This document shows, piece after piece, positions 1-8,640 of a stretch of 64,000 nt of DNA (position 1 is its first letter; every line of letters begins with the position of its first letter). The stretch comes from Treponema sp. (GTDB lineage: Bacteria; Spirochaetota; Spirochaetia; Treponematales; Treponemataceae), in contig SFOB01000001.1 in NCBI GenBank assembly GCA_004554075.1, positions 1 through 64,000 on the forward strand, read 5' to 3'. The position numbers were made by a program, and so were the translations under genes. The notes under the pieces were generated by a model. It was given only the letters and a program-made list of their open reading frames with translations. It was not told the DNA's origin and did not search any database.

Positions 1-7
1 TTTGGTT

Positions 8-958
8 TCATGCTATCACATAACAGAAAAGAATACAAAAACAGCCCTGCTGGCGGCTGAAAACATTTGCATAAGAAAAATTCTGCTTAAGGAAGTTTCC
101 AGCATCTGTAAGAAAGGCATTCATCTGAGGTATTCCAAATGTATTTGCAATAAACATTGTGTCATCAATATAAATTGCAATACAGTAGAAATTACGTCCC
201 ACAGCCAGAGTATATCTGAGCATTCGCTGCAAGGCAGCCTGGTTCAAAGTGTCAGTAGAAGAATCTACCAGTTCCTCCGGCTTTTGAACAAAGAAAAAAT
301 AAACCAGAGTAACAAGTGAAATTCCAAAAGATTCAATTAAAAGACCATAATGGAAAAGCTGTAAAAGAGCCGTTGCCAGAACCGTTACAAGGAAGAAGTA
401 GATAATCTGCATTTTAGCTTTAGGAATGTAACGGCGGTAAGAAATTATTATGAAAAAAGCAGCAAAATGATAAAGGCCCTTTACTATACACATAGCGTAG
501 AACCAGAAATTATTTCCACGCTGATAGCCGTTTATAGCATCCAGAGAAAAAATCAGAGTATAATGATTTCTTAATAAGGGTGTAAGCCAGATTTCAAGCA
601 GAATAATACAGTAAGGTATTATTAATCCCGTATGAAAGATTCTGATTGTACGTTTTTTAAGACGTCCGTAAATATCAAAGGCAGAAAGATTGTAAATTGC
701 AAAAAGAAGTGCAAAAGTTATATTAAAGGTAAAATAAAGACATTCGACTATATACAGGGTTTTTAGGGAAAAATCAGAAATATGTTCTTCCATATATCCT
801 GCTACAAGTTCCCCGACAGTATTCAGGGTCACAACAGTGAGAATTACGAAAAAAACAATATTCTGAAAAGTCGGGAGGCTTTTCTTCTGGAAGTAGAAGA
901 ATATAATTACTGCTTCAATAAAAAGAGCCGCAACCGCGTACTGATAAATCTGAGTCAA
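8..958 (-). CDS. Membrane sensor with degenerate GGDEF domain, C-terminally cut
   Basis: The N-terminal ~220 residues form about seven hydrophobic membrane segments. They are followed by a stretch laid out like a GGDEF domain (start STDTLNQAAL, end RQQGCFCILF) but lacking the GGDEF signature, so cyclase activity is unlikely. The start is a TTG at 956-958 with AGGA upstream on the minus strand. The protein ends at 316 residues, exactly where the last core strand should continue. Adding one base to the four-A run at 27-30 would open the frame to LLCDSMKP and on past the window start, so the gene may be frameshifted or carry a further domain such as EAL. That is inference. It probably is a c-di-GMP-related sensor. 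Confidence 0.55.
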   Translation of the reverse strand: MTQIYQYAVAALFIEAVIIFFYFQKKSLPTFQNIVFFVILTVVTLNTVGELVAGYMEEHISDFSLKTLYIVECLYFTFNITFALLFAIYNLSAFDIYGRLKKRTIRIFHTGLIIPYCIILLEIWLTPLLRNHYTLIFSLDAINGYQRGNNFWFYAMCIVKGLYHFAAFFIIISYRRYIPKAKMQIIYFFLVTVLATALLQLFHYGLLIESFGISLVTLVYFFFVQKPEELVDSSTDTLNQAALQRMLRYTLAVGRNFYCIAIYIDDTMFIANTFGIPQMNAFLTDAGNFLKQNFSYANVFSRQQGCFCILFCYVIA

Positions 959-1016
959 AGGTTTATTCCTAACAAATTATTATAATCTACAAAATGGGTG
1001 CGGTCAAACTTTTATA

Positions 1017-1045
1017 TTGTTATAAAAGGTGCTTTTTTCTATAAT
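1017..1045 (+). promoter_or_regulatory. Predicted argC promoter giving a leaderless mRNA
   Basis: TTGTTA (1017-1022) and TATAAT (1040-1045) are 17 bases apart. The predicted transcription start, seven bases past the -10 box, falls on the argC ATG at 1052. No Shine-Dalgarno sequence lies just before that ATG. Confidence 0.5.
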
Positions 1046-1051
1046 AACCTC

Positions 1052-1996
1052 ATGGCTTACAAAGTATTTATTGATGGAAAAGAAGGCACAACTGGCCTTA
1101 AGATTTTTGAGCGTTTTGAAAAGCGCAGTGATATTGAGATTATTACAATTGATGAAGAAAAGCGTAAAGATCCTGTAGAAAAGGCAAAAATGATTAATGC
1201 CTCGGATTTTACTTTCCTCTGTCTGCCGGACGCAGCTGCTATTGAGTCTGCCCAGCTTTGCACTAACCCTAAAACAAGAATTATTGATGCTTCTACAGCA
1301 CACCGTACAAACCCCGACTGGGCTTATGGTTTTCCAGAGCTGGGAGCTGATTTTAGAAAGAAAATTGAGGGGTCAAACCGCGTTGCCGTACCTGGATGTT
1401 ATGCTTCCGGTTCTATTGCAATCTGCTACCCTCTCGTAAAATCCGGAATTATGCCTGCTGATTACCCGGTTGTAATTCACGCCGTAAGCGGATATTCAGG
1501 AGCAGGAAAGAAGGCTATTGCACAGTACGAAGATCCAGCGCGAAATCCGGAACTTGACTCCCCTCGCCTTTACGCTTTGACTCAGCAGCACAAGCACCTG
1601 CCTGAAATTAAAAAGATTTCCGGTCTGGACTTTGAGCCGATTTTTAATCCTTATGTTTGTGATTACTTTCAGGGCATGACTGTTACTGTAGGTCTTCATG
1701 CAAGATTACTTGCAAAGAAAGTGACTGCACATGATGTTTGGGAAATGTTTGCCACGCACTACCAGGGCTGCCGCTTTGTACAGGTTGCAGGCTTTATGGG
1801 AGAAGGAGTTCTGCCGGAACAGTTTATTCCTGCAAATACCCTTGCCGGTACAAACAACATGCAGATTTTCGTTTACGGAAATGATGACAGAATCATGATT
1901 ACAACTCGCTTTGACAATCTTGGAAAAGGTGCCAGCGGTGCCGCAGTTCAGTGTATGAACATCATGATGGGAATTGATGAGGGTACTGGTCTGTAA
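1052..1996 (+). CDS. argC: N-acetyl-gamma-glutamyl-phosphate reductase (type 2)
   Basis: ArgC makes N-acetylglutamate semialdehyde with NADPH, the third step of arginine synthesis. The 314 residues match the short type 2 family. The N-terminal Rossmann part carries GTTG at residues 12-15, and the catalytic cysteine is Cys116 in VPGCYASG. The ATG at 1052 is chosen because the protein begins there as family members do (MAYKVFIDG). An upstream GTG at 998 would only add a non-homologous tail. argJ and argB follow on the same strand, separated from argC by a deacetylase gene with its own terminator. Confidence 0.93.
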   Translation: MAYKVFIDGKEGTTGLKIFERFEKRSDIEIITIDEEKRKDPVEKAKMINASDFTFLCLPDAAAIESAQLCTNPKTRIIDASTAHRTNPDWAYGFPELGADFRKKIEGSNRVAVPGCYASGSIAICYPLVKSGIMPADYPVVIHAVSGYSGAGKKAIAQYEDPARNPELDSPRLYALTQQHKHLPEIKKISGLDFEPIFNPYVCDYFQGMTVTVGLHARLLAKKVTAHDVWEMFATHYQGCRFVQVAGFMGEGVLPEQFIPANTLAGTNNMQIFVYGNDDRIMITTRFDNLGKGASGAAVQCMNIMMGIDEGTGL

Positions 1997-2003
1997 AAGC
2001 CCG

Positions 2004-2030
2004 GTCATCCCCCGGCTTGCCCGGGGGATC
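2004..2030. repeat. Short palindromic repeat, GTCAT-stem-CTTG-stem-ATC type
   Basis: A 9-bp perfect stem (2007-2015 with 2021-2029) around a CTTGC loop, flanked by GTCAT and ATC. It is one of about ten related copies in this window and lies between argC and the deacetylase gene. Confidence 0.7.
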
Positions 2031-2047
2031 TAATCAGGAGATATCTT

Positions 2048-2674
2048 ATGGAAAAAAAGTACTGTAGTTTAACTTTCGACGACGGCCCGAATTTTGCCGG
2101 CGATAACACAATGAACAGAATGTTGGATATTCTGGAAAAACACGGCGTTGTTGCATCTTTCTTTTTGATTGCAAATAAAATCTCTGATGAAAATACTGCG
2201 GTTATTGAACGCGCCGTAAAAATGGGCTGCGACATTGAAAATCATACCTGGAGCCATCCGGATATGACAAAACTTACCCGCGAAGAGATGATTGAAGAAT
2301 ACAACAAGTGCGATGAAGCAATCATCAAAATCACAGGTAAGAAGCCGGTTCTTTTCCGCCCTCCTTATATCTGCGTAAACGACCTGATGCATGAAGTAAT
2401 TCACGTGCCATTCATCTGCGGACACGGCTGCGAAGACTGGGTTCCTGAGCGCACTGCCGACGAGCGCTACAAGCTGATGATGGAAAACACACAGGACGGC
2501 GTTATGTACCTCCTCCACGTAAACGATGGCAATGAGGCAACACTTGAACTTGTTGACCGAGCAATTCCAGTTCTAAAAGAAATGGGGTTTGAGTTTGTAA
2601 CTGCACCAAAGCTCTATGAACTCAAAGGCGTTCCAATGAAAGACAATGGCCAGAACTGGTCGGTAGTTCAATAA
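2048..2674 (+). CDS. Polysaccharide deacetylase (NodB-type, CE4)
   Basis: This 208-residue protein has the CE4 metal-dependent deacetylase motifs: TFDDGPN near residue 9 (catalytic and metal-binding aspartates), HTWSH near residue 67 (metal histidines), and RPPY near residue 103. There is no signal peptide, so it may act in the cytoplasm or on a soluble N-acetylated substrate. It sits among arginine biosynthesis genes, and a role in removing the acetyl group of N-acetylornithine cannot be excluded, but that is only inference from position. An AGGAG ribosome site precedes the ATG, and a strong terminator follows. Confidence 0.85.
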   Translation: MEKKYCSLTFDDGPNFAGDNTMNRMLDILEKHGVVASFFLIANKISDENTAVIERAVKMGCDIENHTWSHPDMTKLTREEMIEEYNKCDEAIIKITGKKPVLFRPPYICVNDLMHEVIHVPFICGHGCEDWVPERTADERYKLMMENTQDGVMYLLHVNDGNEATLELVDRAIPVLKEMGFEFVTAPKLYELKGVPMKDNGQNWSVVQ

Positions 2675-2682
2675 ATTATCAG

Positions 2683-2711
2683 AAATCCTCTGCTAGGCAG
2701 AGGATTTTTTT
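2683..2711 (+). terminator. Rho-independent terminator
   Basis: An 11-bp stem (2683-2693 with 2697-2707) with a three-base loop is followed by a run of T to 2711. It ends the deacetylase transcript just before argJ. Confidence 0.85.
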
Positions 2712-2764
2712 GCTTGAAATAATTGATAGAAAATAGTATAAATATACAAAGGGAATGTATATTT

Positions 2765-4045
2765 ATGCAAAACGATATTAAATTTATAGACGGCGGTGTT
2801 TGTGCTCCTCTGGGCTTCACCGCAAACGGAATGCTCTGCCACATTAAGGCAAGCAGAACTAAAAACGACACTGCTCTCGTTTATTCTGAAGTACCTTGTA
2901 ATGCGGCCGGTGTTTTTACTCAGAACCGCGTAAAGGCTGAAAGTGTAAAACTCACACAGAAGCATCTTGCAGACGGCAAGGCTCAGGCTCTCATTGCAAT
3001 TTCTGGAAACGCTAACTGCTGTACAGGCGCTCAGGGTGCTGAGAATGCTCTCCGTATGGCTAAGGCTGCAGCGATCCAGCTTAACATTAAGCCGGAAGAC
3101 GTTATAGTTTATTCTACCGGTGTTATCGGTGCGCAGCTAGATGTAACAAAAGTTGAAAACAACGCCGAGGCCCTGGCAAAGGGACTTTCACGCGAAGGAA
3201 ATAAAGAAGCCCGCATAGCAATCATGACAACTGATACTCAGTTCAAGGAATGCGCTGTTGAGTTCACTGTTGGCGGAAAAGTTTGCCACATGGGAACTAT
3301 GTGTAAGGGCTCAGGTATGATTCACATCAATATGGGAACCATGCTTTCTATGATTACAACCGACTGTGCTATCAGTTCGGAGATGCTGAGCAAGGCCCTT
3401 CACGAATCTATTCTTGGAACTTATAACTGCGTAAGTGTTGATGGCGACACTTCTACCAACGACTCGCTTTGTGTGCTTGCTAACGGACTTGCAGGTAACG
3501 CAGAAATCACAAGTGAAGGCGCCGACTACGACACTTTCCTTGCTGCAATGAATAAGATGAATCTTGTTATGGCACGTAAGATTGCAGCCGACGGTGAAGG
3601 TGCTACCCGCCTCGTTGAATGTAATGTAAAGGGTGCTGCCAGCGTTGAAGCTGCCCGCGGTCTTGCTAAGGAAATCATCTGCTCAAGCCTGGTAAAAGCT
3701 GCCATGTTTGGAAGCGATGCTAACTTTGGCCGTTTCCTCTGCGCTATGGGCTACAGCGGCATTCCATTTAATCCGGATACAACAAGCATCTGGTTTACAA
3801 GCAAGCCAAACGCTAAACGCTACTTTGACAACTATGATGATTTTGAAGTTCACGGCGAAGAGTCGGTTCAGGTTTATAAGGACGGTGTTCCTGCAGATTT
3901 TGATGAAGACCTGGCAAAGAAGATCATGGACCGTGAAGCAGTAGAAATCCTTGTTCAGTGTCACGACGGAGACGCAGAAGGTACTGCCTGGGGCTGCGAC
4001 CTTACTTATGATTACGTAAAGATTAACGGAGACTACCGCACCTAA
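2765..4045 (+). CDS. argJ: Bifunctional ornithine acetyltransferase / N-acetylglutamate synthase
   Basis: ArgJ moves the acetyl group from N-acetylornithine to glutamate, recycling acetyl in arginine synthesis; many members also use acetyl-CoA. The 426-residue length fits. The self-cleavage region reads KGSGMIHINMGTML, whose threonine is the expected nucleophile that splits the precursor into two chains. The ATG at 2765 follows a GGGAA ribosome site and gives the family N-terminus; an in-frame TTG at 2723 is less likely. argB follows after 19 bases, so the two are probably cotranscribed. It is not clear from sequence whether the acetyl-CoA activity is present. Confidence 0.93.
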   Translation: MQNDIKFIDGGVCAPLGFTANGMLCHIKASRTKNDTALVYSEVPCNAAGVFTQNRVKAESVKLTQKHLADGKAQALIAISGNANCCTGAQGAENALRMAKAAAIQLNIKPEDVIVYSTGVIGAQLDVTKVENNAEALAKGLSREGNKEARIAIMTTDTQFKECAVEFTVGGKVCHMGTMCKGSGMIHINMGTMLSMITTDCAISSEMLSKALHESILGTYNCVSVDGDTSTNDSLCVLANGLAGNAEITSEGADYDTFLAAMNKMNLVMARKIAADGEGATRLVECNVKGAASVEAARGLAKEIICSSLVKAAMFGSDANFGRFLCAMGYSGIPFNPDTTSIWFTSKPNAKRYFDNYDDFEVHGEESVQVYKDGVPADFDEDLAKKIMDREAVEILVQCHDGDAEGTAWGCDLTYDYVKINGDYRT

Positions 4046-4064
4046 GCGGCGCCACGGGGGAATT

Positions 4065-4931
4065 ATGAATAACGAAGATTTAACAACAGAACAGTGGTCG
4101 GAAGTTCTTGTACAGGCTCTTCCATATTTTAAGCAGTGGTGTGGAAAAGTCGTAGTTGTAAAATACGGCGGAAATGCCATGCTCAATGAAGAGCTTAAGC
4201 AGGCCGTAATGGAAGACATCGTTCTTCTGAACACAATCGGTATTAAGGTTGTACTTGTTCACGGCGGTGGACCAGAAATCAACCACATGCTGGAACGCGT
4301 TGGTAAGGAAAGCAAGTTTATTGACGGACTGCGCTACACAGATGAAGAAACTATGGAAATTGTTCAGATGGTTCTTACAGGAAAATTGAACAAGGACATA
4401 GTAGGTATTCTTTTACAGAAAGGCGGCAAAGCAGTAGGACTTTCCGGTGTTGACTCTGGTCTCCTCCGCGCTGTAAAGACAGAAAAAGACTTAGGCTTTG
4501 TTGGTGAAGTAACTGAAGTTCACCCAGAAATTCTCACTTCCCTTTTGAACGAAGGCTTTATTCCTGTTGTTTCTACAGTTGCCCTTGGCGAACAGGATGA
4601 TTACGCACGCTACAACATAAATGCTGACACTGCAGCCGCAAAAATTGCTGTTGCCCTTCACGCAGAAAAGTTTGTACAGCTTACAAATGTTCCGGGCATT
4701 CTCCGCAACATTGACGATCCAAGTACCCTCATCAAAAGAATTGAGCGCACTGCCATCGGCTCTCTTAAAGCAACAGGAGTTATTGCCGGCGGTATGATTC
4801 CAAAGATTGACTGCTGTGAGACTGCACTTAAAGGCGGAGTTCCACGCACACATATTATTGATGGCCGCGTACCACACTCCCTCTTAATAGAAATGTTCTC
4901 GGATCGTGGTATAGGAACTATGATATATTAA
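4065..4931 (+). CDS. argB: Acetylglutamate kinase
   Basis: ArgB phosphorylates N-acetylglutamate, the second arginine step. The 288 residues include KYGGNAM near residue 34 and VHGGGPEINHML near residue 65 (substrate binding), and LSGVDSGLL near residue 126. The N-terminal extension before the first strand resembles the helix that links dimers in arginine-inhibited hexameric kinases, so feedback control by arginine is likely, by family knowledge. It follows argJ closely and is followed by nested hairpins. Confidence 0.94.
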   Translation: MNNEDLTTEQWSEVLVQALPYFKQWCGKVVVVKYGGNAMLNEELKQAVMEDIVLLNTIGIKVVLVHGGGPEINHMLERVGKESKFIDGLRYTDEETMEIVQMVLTGKLNKDIVGILLQKGGKAVGLSGVDSGLLRAVKTEKDLGFVGEVTEVHPEILTSLLNEGFIPVVSTVALGEQDDYARYNINADTAAAKIAVALHAEKFVQLTNVPGILRNIDDPSTLIKRIERTAIGSLKATGVIAGGMIPKIDCCETALKGGVPRTHIIDGRVPHSLLIEMFSDRGIGTMIY

Positions 4932-5013
4932 TCCGCGAGTTTGCGTAGCAAACTCGTTAGTAAAATTGCGAATGCAATTTTACGACTGGTATTGGTACAA
5001 TGATTTACTAACG
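4932..5013. repeat. Nested intergenic hairpins after argB
   Basis: One 9-bp hairpin (4936-4944 with 4948-4956, GTA loop) is followed by a 10-bp hairpin (4960-4969 with 4974-4983). An outer 10-bp inverted repeat (4955-4964 with 5004-5013) can enclose the second. The outer arm and the second hairpin share bases, so they are alternatives or form a branched structure. No T run follows. Confidence 0.6.
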
Positions 5014-5034
5014 AAAAAAATGTTTGAGGCTTAT

Positions 5035-5799
5035 ATGAAAGAACAGATTCAAAAATTTGAAGAAATGTGTCTGAACGGACATGTAGCCTTGAACACTTTT
5101 TTCTATGACGGATGGATCCTGAAATTTTCAGAAGGCTATACAGGCCGTGCAAACTCGGTAAGTCTGCTCTATCCTTCTTCAAAACCAATAGCAGAAAAGG
5201 TAGACTTCTGCGAAAACATGTACAAAAAGCAGGGACTGCCTTGTCAGTTTAAACTGACAGAACTTGATACTGAACTAAATGATTTCCTTACAAAGCGTGG
5301 TTATCAGGCTGTAACTCCAACTCATCTGATGGTGCATGATTTGGATTGTCCGGTCAAGCCGGACAATGACACTACCTCGTCGGAAAATAATTCAAAAATA
5401 GAATATATCTTTTCTACCAGTCCTGATGAATGGCTTCCAGTTTTCTTTAAGATACACGAAATAAATGATGCCCATGACCAGGATGTTTACAAAAGAATGA
5501 TTGCAAAAGTTCTGGTTGATACAATTTACTGCACTCTTATTTATGACGGTAAGCCCGCAGCAGCTTCTTCTGCTGCAATTGAGAATAGTTATATGCTGCT
5601 GCAGAATGTTATTGTCGCAAAAGAATACCGCGGGCTCGGGCTTGGCAAAAAAGTTTGTGCAGCACTTCTGGAAAAGGCACGAGTATCTGGAGCTCATCAA
5701 TCATACCTTCAGGTAGTTCAGACAAACACTGTCGCTGTAAATCTTTATAAAAAGTTAGGCTTTGAGAAATTATATTCCTACTGGTATATGAAGAATTAA
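5035..5799 (+). CDS. GNAT-family N-acetyltransferase
   Basis: The C-terminal ~130 residues form a GNAT acyl-CoA domain with the acetyl-CoA loop RGLGLGKK, followed by the usual NTVAVNLYKKLGF region. The N-terminal ~100 residues look like a second, degenerate GNAT fold. The start at 5035 is preferred because GAGG sits six bases upstream; in-frame starts at 4966 (TTG) and 5020 lie in the hairpin region and lack a ribosome site. A short palindromic repeat is read in frame as residues 104-112 between the two halves. The substrate is unknown. Being last behind argJB, it could be a missing N-acetylglutamate synthase, but this is inference only. Its end overlaps the convergent gene by four bases. Confidence 0.72.
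   Translation: MKEQIQKFEEMCLNGHVALNTFFYDGWILKFSEGYTGRANSVSLLYPSSKPIAEKVDFCENMYKKQGLPCQFKLTELDTELNDFLTKRGYQAVTPTHLMVHDLDCPVKPDNDTTSSENNSKIEYIFSTSPDEWLPVFFKIHEINDAHDQDVYKRMIAKVLVDTIYCTLIYDGKPAAASSAAIENSYMLLQNVIVAKEYRGLGLGKKVCAALLEKARVSGAHQSYLQVVQTNTVAVNLYKKLGFEKLYSYWYMKN
5344..5370. repeat. Palindromic repeat inside the GNAT gene
   Basis: A 9-bp perfect stem (5345-5353 with 5359-5367) with loop TCAAG, bounded by GAT and ATGAC, so it matches the intergenic repeat family. It is read in frame as DCPVKPDND. Confidence 0.7.
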
Positions 5800-6560
5800 A
5801 TTTCCTTCACTAACTCTTTACACAACATCACAAGATTATAACGCACGCCCTTGCGGCTGTTCCAGGAACGACAATCCCATTCTTCATTTGAAACATCATC
5901 CCCGCCGTAGATTATTGCACCGTAATCAAAGTTGCGGTACTGGGCAATGGCAATACAACCTGCCTGCTCCATCTCTACAATTTTTGCACCTTCGGCTTTA
6001 CGCTGCTCAACCAGGGCACGTGTCTCGCGGAACATTGCATCTGTAGTCCAGACAATTCCTGTAAGATGAGGAATCTTTTTATTTTCAAGATAGTCTGTAA
6101 TTTTCTCTGTGATATTTTTGTCTGTGTAAATATAGCGTGAAGGCTCAATGTAGCGGTAAGAAAAACCTTCGTCGCGGATTGCGCCTTCTACAACAAGAAG
6201 CTCCCCTACCTTGATATTCTTGTCGAGAACTCCACCGCCACCACAGAAGATAACCTTCTTTATGCCACAGGCAGCAAAGAACTCAAGGTTTCCTGCACAA
6301 GCCGGACAGCCAACATAACCGAGGGTAATAAGAATTTCCGGCTGCTCTTTAAAGCGATAAACATAAACTGGATTTTCACCAGCAATTTCGCGCTCAAGTT
6401 CAAGCTGATTATCTTCCATAAGATTCTTCATAACATCCGGAAAGAAGGTAATAATCAGTTTGTCAGAAGAGAAAGGCTCGAGGTTCCACTTAAATGGATT
6501 TACAACGGCATCTTTGTCATCATCAAATTCTAAGACAGGGTAATCATTTTTTCGCAACAT
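5796..6560 (-). CDS. Nucleoside phosphorylase family protein (PNP/UDP type)
   Basis: The 254 residues match the PNP/uridine phosphorylase family: GAIRDEGFSYRYIEPSRY in the middle, VWTTDAMFRET, and VEMEQAG near the base/ribose-binding site. Such enzymes cleave nucleosides with phosphate. The exact substrate cannot be read from sequence. A GGAGG ribosome site precedes the ATG. It begins 39 bases after thiQ with no terminator between, so it probably is the last gene of the TPP-controlled operon. It converges on and overlaps the GNAT gene by four bases. Confidence 0.78.
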   Translation of the reverse strand: MLRKNDYPVLEFDDDKDAVVNPFKWNLEPFSSDKLIITFFPDVMKNLMEDNQLELEREIAGENPVYVYRFKEQPEILITLGYVGCPACAGNLEFFAACGIKKVIFCGGGGVLDKNIKVGELLVVEGAIRDEGFSYRYIEPSRYIYTDKNITEKITDYLENKKIPHLTGIVWTTDAMFRETRALVEQRKAEGAKIVEMEQAGCIAIAQYRNFDYGAIIYGGDDVSNEEWDCRSWNSRKGVRYNLVMLCKELVKEI

Positions 6561-6599
6561 ATTATGCCTCCGGAAATTTTATTTTCCGCAAACATAACA

Positions 6600-7238
6600 T
6601 TATTTCGAAAATCTTACAATCTTATCGGCAAGAGTTTTAGCTTCATTTTCGTCATGGGTTACCATGATGGCGGTAAAGCCCATAGATTTCTGCCAGTCCC
6701 GGATCTGAAGGGCAAGGCGCTGACGCAGGTCTGCATCAAGGGCAGAAAGAGGTTCATCAAGGAGAACCAGTTTTGGCTGAGTGATAAGTGTGCGGGCAAG
6801 TGCCACCCTCTGACGCTCTCCCCCGCTGAGAGTCTGAGGCATGCGGCGGTCAAAGCCTTCGAGGCCAAATTCTGGAAGAAAGGCTGAGGCACGGGCAAGA
6901 GCTTCTTTCTTTTTCATTCCCTGAGAAATCAGTCCGTATGCAACATTGTTTACTACGTTCATATGATTAAACAAAGCACCGCTTTGAAAAACCATTCCGA
7001 CCCCACGTTCCCGGGGAGGCAGTTTTTCTATGCGCTGACCGTCCAGCTGGATTTCAAGTTTTTCTTCGTAATCCGGGTCGTTTTTCTCAAGGCCGCTTAT
7101 GATATTAAGAACCGTAGATTTTCCACAACCGCTTGGGCCAAGCAGACAGGTCATTGTGCCTTTTTCGCATTCAAGAGAAAAATCTACTGTTACAGTTTCC
7201 CAGGTTTTATGTATATTTCTAACTGTAAAATAAGTCAT
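6600..7238 (-). CDS. thiQ: Thiamine ABC transporter ATPase
   Basis: This 212-residue ATPase powers import through the ThiP permease. It has Walker A (GPSGCGKST), the Q loop, the ABC signature LSGGERQRVALARTL, Walker B (LVLLDEPLSALD) and the switch histidine (VTHDENEA). The length matches ThiQ, which lacks the C-terminal domain of sugar importers. The thiamine assignment rests on the TPP riboswitch and the ThiB-like protein in the same operon. Confidence 0.88.
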   Translation of the reverse strand: MTYFTVRNIHKTWETVTVDFSLECEKGTMTCLLGPSGCGKSTVLNIISGLEKNDPDYEEKLEIQLDGQRIEKLPPRERGVGMVFQSGALFNHMNVVNNVAYGLISQGMKKKEALARASAFLPEFGLEGFDRRMPQTLSGGERQRVALARTLITQPKLVLLDEPLSALDADLRQRLALQIRDWQKSMGFTAIMVTHDENEAKTLADKIVRFSK

Positions 7239-7254
7239 TTTATTACTCCAGTTT

Positions 7255-8640
7255 TTATTTCTTACCCAGTGTGTATATCAGCATACTTAAAGCCGCTACT
7301 ATGCCGCCGCAGGCACAGGCCTGTCCAAAGCGATAGGCTCCTGCCAGTTTATAAGTGTAGAGAGCAAGGGTATCAAAGTTCCGGATGGAAAGGACAAGCG
7401 GCATGGTTGCATCGCCAAGACTTACCGCAAAGCAATAGGCAAAAGCTGATATCAACACAGGCCTGCAGGCCGGCAGATAAATGCGGATAATGCTGTCAAA
7501 GCTGTTTTTGGAAAGAAGACGCGCTGCTGCGTCTGTCTCATAAGTTATTCTGTTAATTCCGTTCTGAATCTGTCTGTAAGCAATTGGCCAATAAAGTCCT
7601 GTTTCAAGAGCCACAAGCAGTGCCGGACTTCCGCGATGAAAAATCATCGTAGCTCCCCAGGAAATTACTACTGAGGAAATGGCCATAGGAAGCACTGGTA
7701 TTGTCTGAAGCAGTACATTACCCTGCTTACGACAAAGTTTCACTGCTACAGAATATGCAAAGCCCAGAAGAGTACAGGCAAGTCCAGTCGCAAGGCCACA
7801 CTCCAGAGAATGAAGGGCAGCCTTCCAGAAGCCCCGGGCCCCCAGAACTTTTTTTATTTCCCCCGCTCCGCTGGCAAAAACCGATAAAAGCGGAAATATC
7901 AGAAAAATCAGAATCAGGAAAATAAGGGGAATAAAAAGAGCTGTTTCAAGCCCAAGTTTTTTTTTCACAAGAGGCGCATAATCTACACCACTTGATGCAG
8001 TCTGACTCCGTCGCGACATAAAGCTGTAGGCCAGCACAATGCCAAAAGCTGTTATTGTTTCCAGAAGAGCAAGCTTTGCGCCAGAACTGATATCCAGTGT
8101 AGTTCTTATTGAATGGTAGATTTCTACTTCAAGAGTTGAACGTCCCACAGGAGAAAAGAGCAGGACAATCATAAAACTGAAATAACAGAAAAGAAAAACC
8201 GGAATGCAGGCTGCACCGATTGCCCCTGAAAGCTGACGCAGGGTGATAGTTCTGAGTACCCGGCCTTCCCCTGCCCCCAGCAGTCTTGCAGCGTTTTCCT
8301 GTTCGCGGGGTAAGCGTTCCCAGGCCTCGCTTACAATTCCTGTAATAAAAGGAACATTATAAAAGCCCTGGGCAATCACAATACCCGCTGTGCTATATAA
8401 AAAAGAAAATTCAGTTCTAAAAAGACGGTTTACAAATCCGTTCATTCCCCAGAAGCTTACATAACCGAGGGCAACAATAAGGGAAGGAACGCAAAGTGAC
8501 ACTGCCGAAAGGGAAAGCAGCAGGCGACGACCGGGAAAACGCCGGCGGGCTGTAAAGTATGCTGCCGGAATGCCGGCCGCTGCCGCTATAAGTGTTGAGA
8601 GTAAAGCAATTTCAAGCGTGTAAAAATATGTTTTGAACAC
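7255..8640 (-). CDS. thiP: Thiamine ABC transporter permease (fused double permease)
   Basis: The 461-residue membrane protein contains two copies of the binding-protein-dependent permease unit, each with about six membrane helices. The EAA-type loops read EQENAARLLGAGEGR and TYETDAAARLLSKNSF. This duplicated layout is typical of ThiP. The start is a GTG whose G overlaps the last base of the thiB stop, indicating translational coupling. thiQ follows after 16 bases. Confidence 0.88.
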   Translation of the reverse strand: MFKTYFYTLEIALLSTLIAAAAGIPAAYFTARRRFPGRRLLLSLSAVSLCVPSLIVALGYVSFWGMNGFVNRLFRTEFSFLYSTAGIVIAQGFYNVPFITGIVSEAWERLPREQENAARLLGAGEGRVLRTITLRQLSGAIGAACIPVFLFCYFSFMIVLLFSPVGRSTLEVEIYHSIRTTLDISSGAKLALLETITAFGIVLAYSFMSRRSQTASSGVDYAPLVKKKLGLETALFIPLIFLILIFLIFPLLSVFASGAGEIKKVLGARGFWKAALHSLECGLATGLACTLLGFAYSVAVKLCRKQGNVLLQTIPVLPMAISSVVISWGATMIFHRGSPALLVALETGLYWPIAYRQIQNGINRITYETDAAARLLSKNSFDSIIRIYLPACRPVLISAFAYCFAVSLGDATMPLVLSIRNFDTLALYTYKLAGAYRFGQACACGGIVAALSMLIYTLGKK

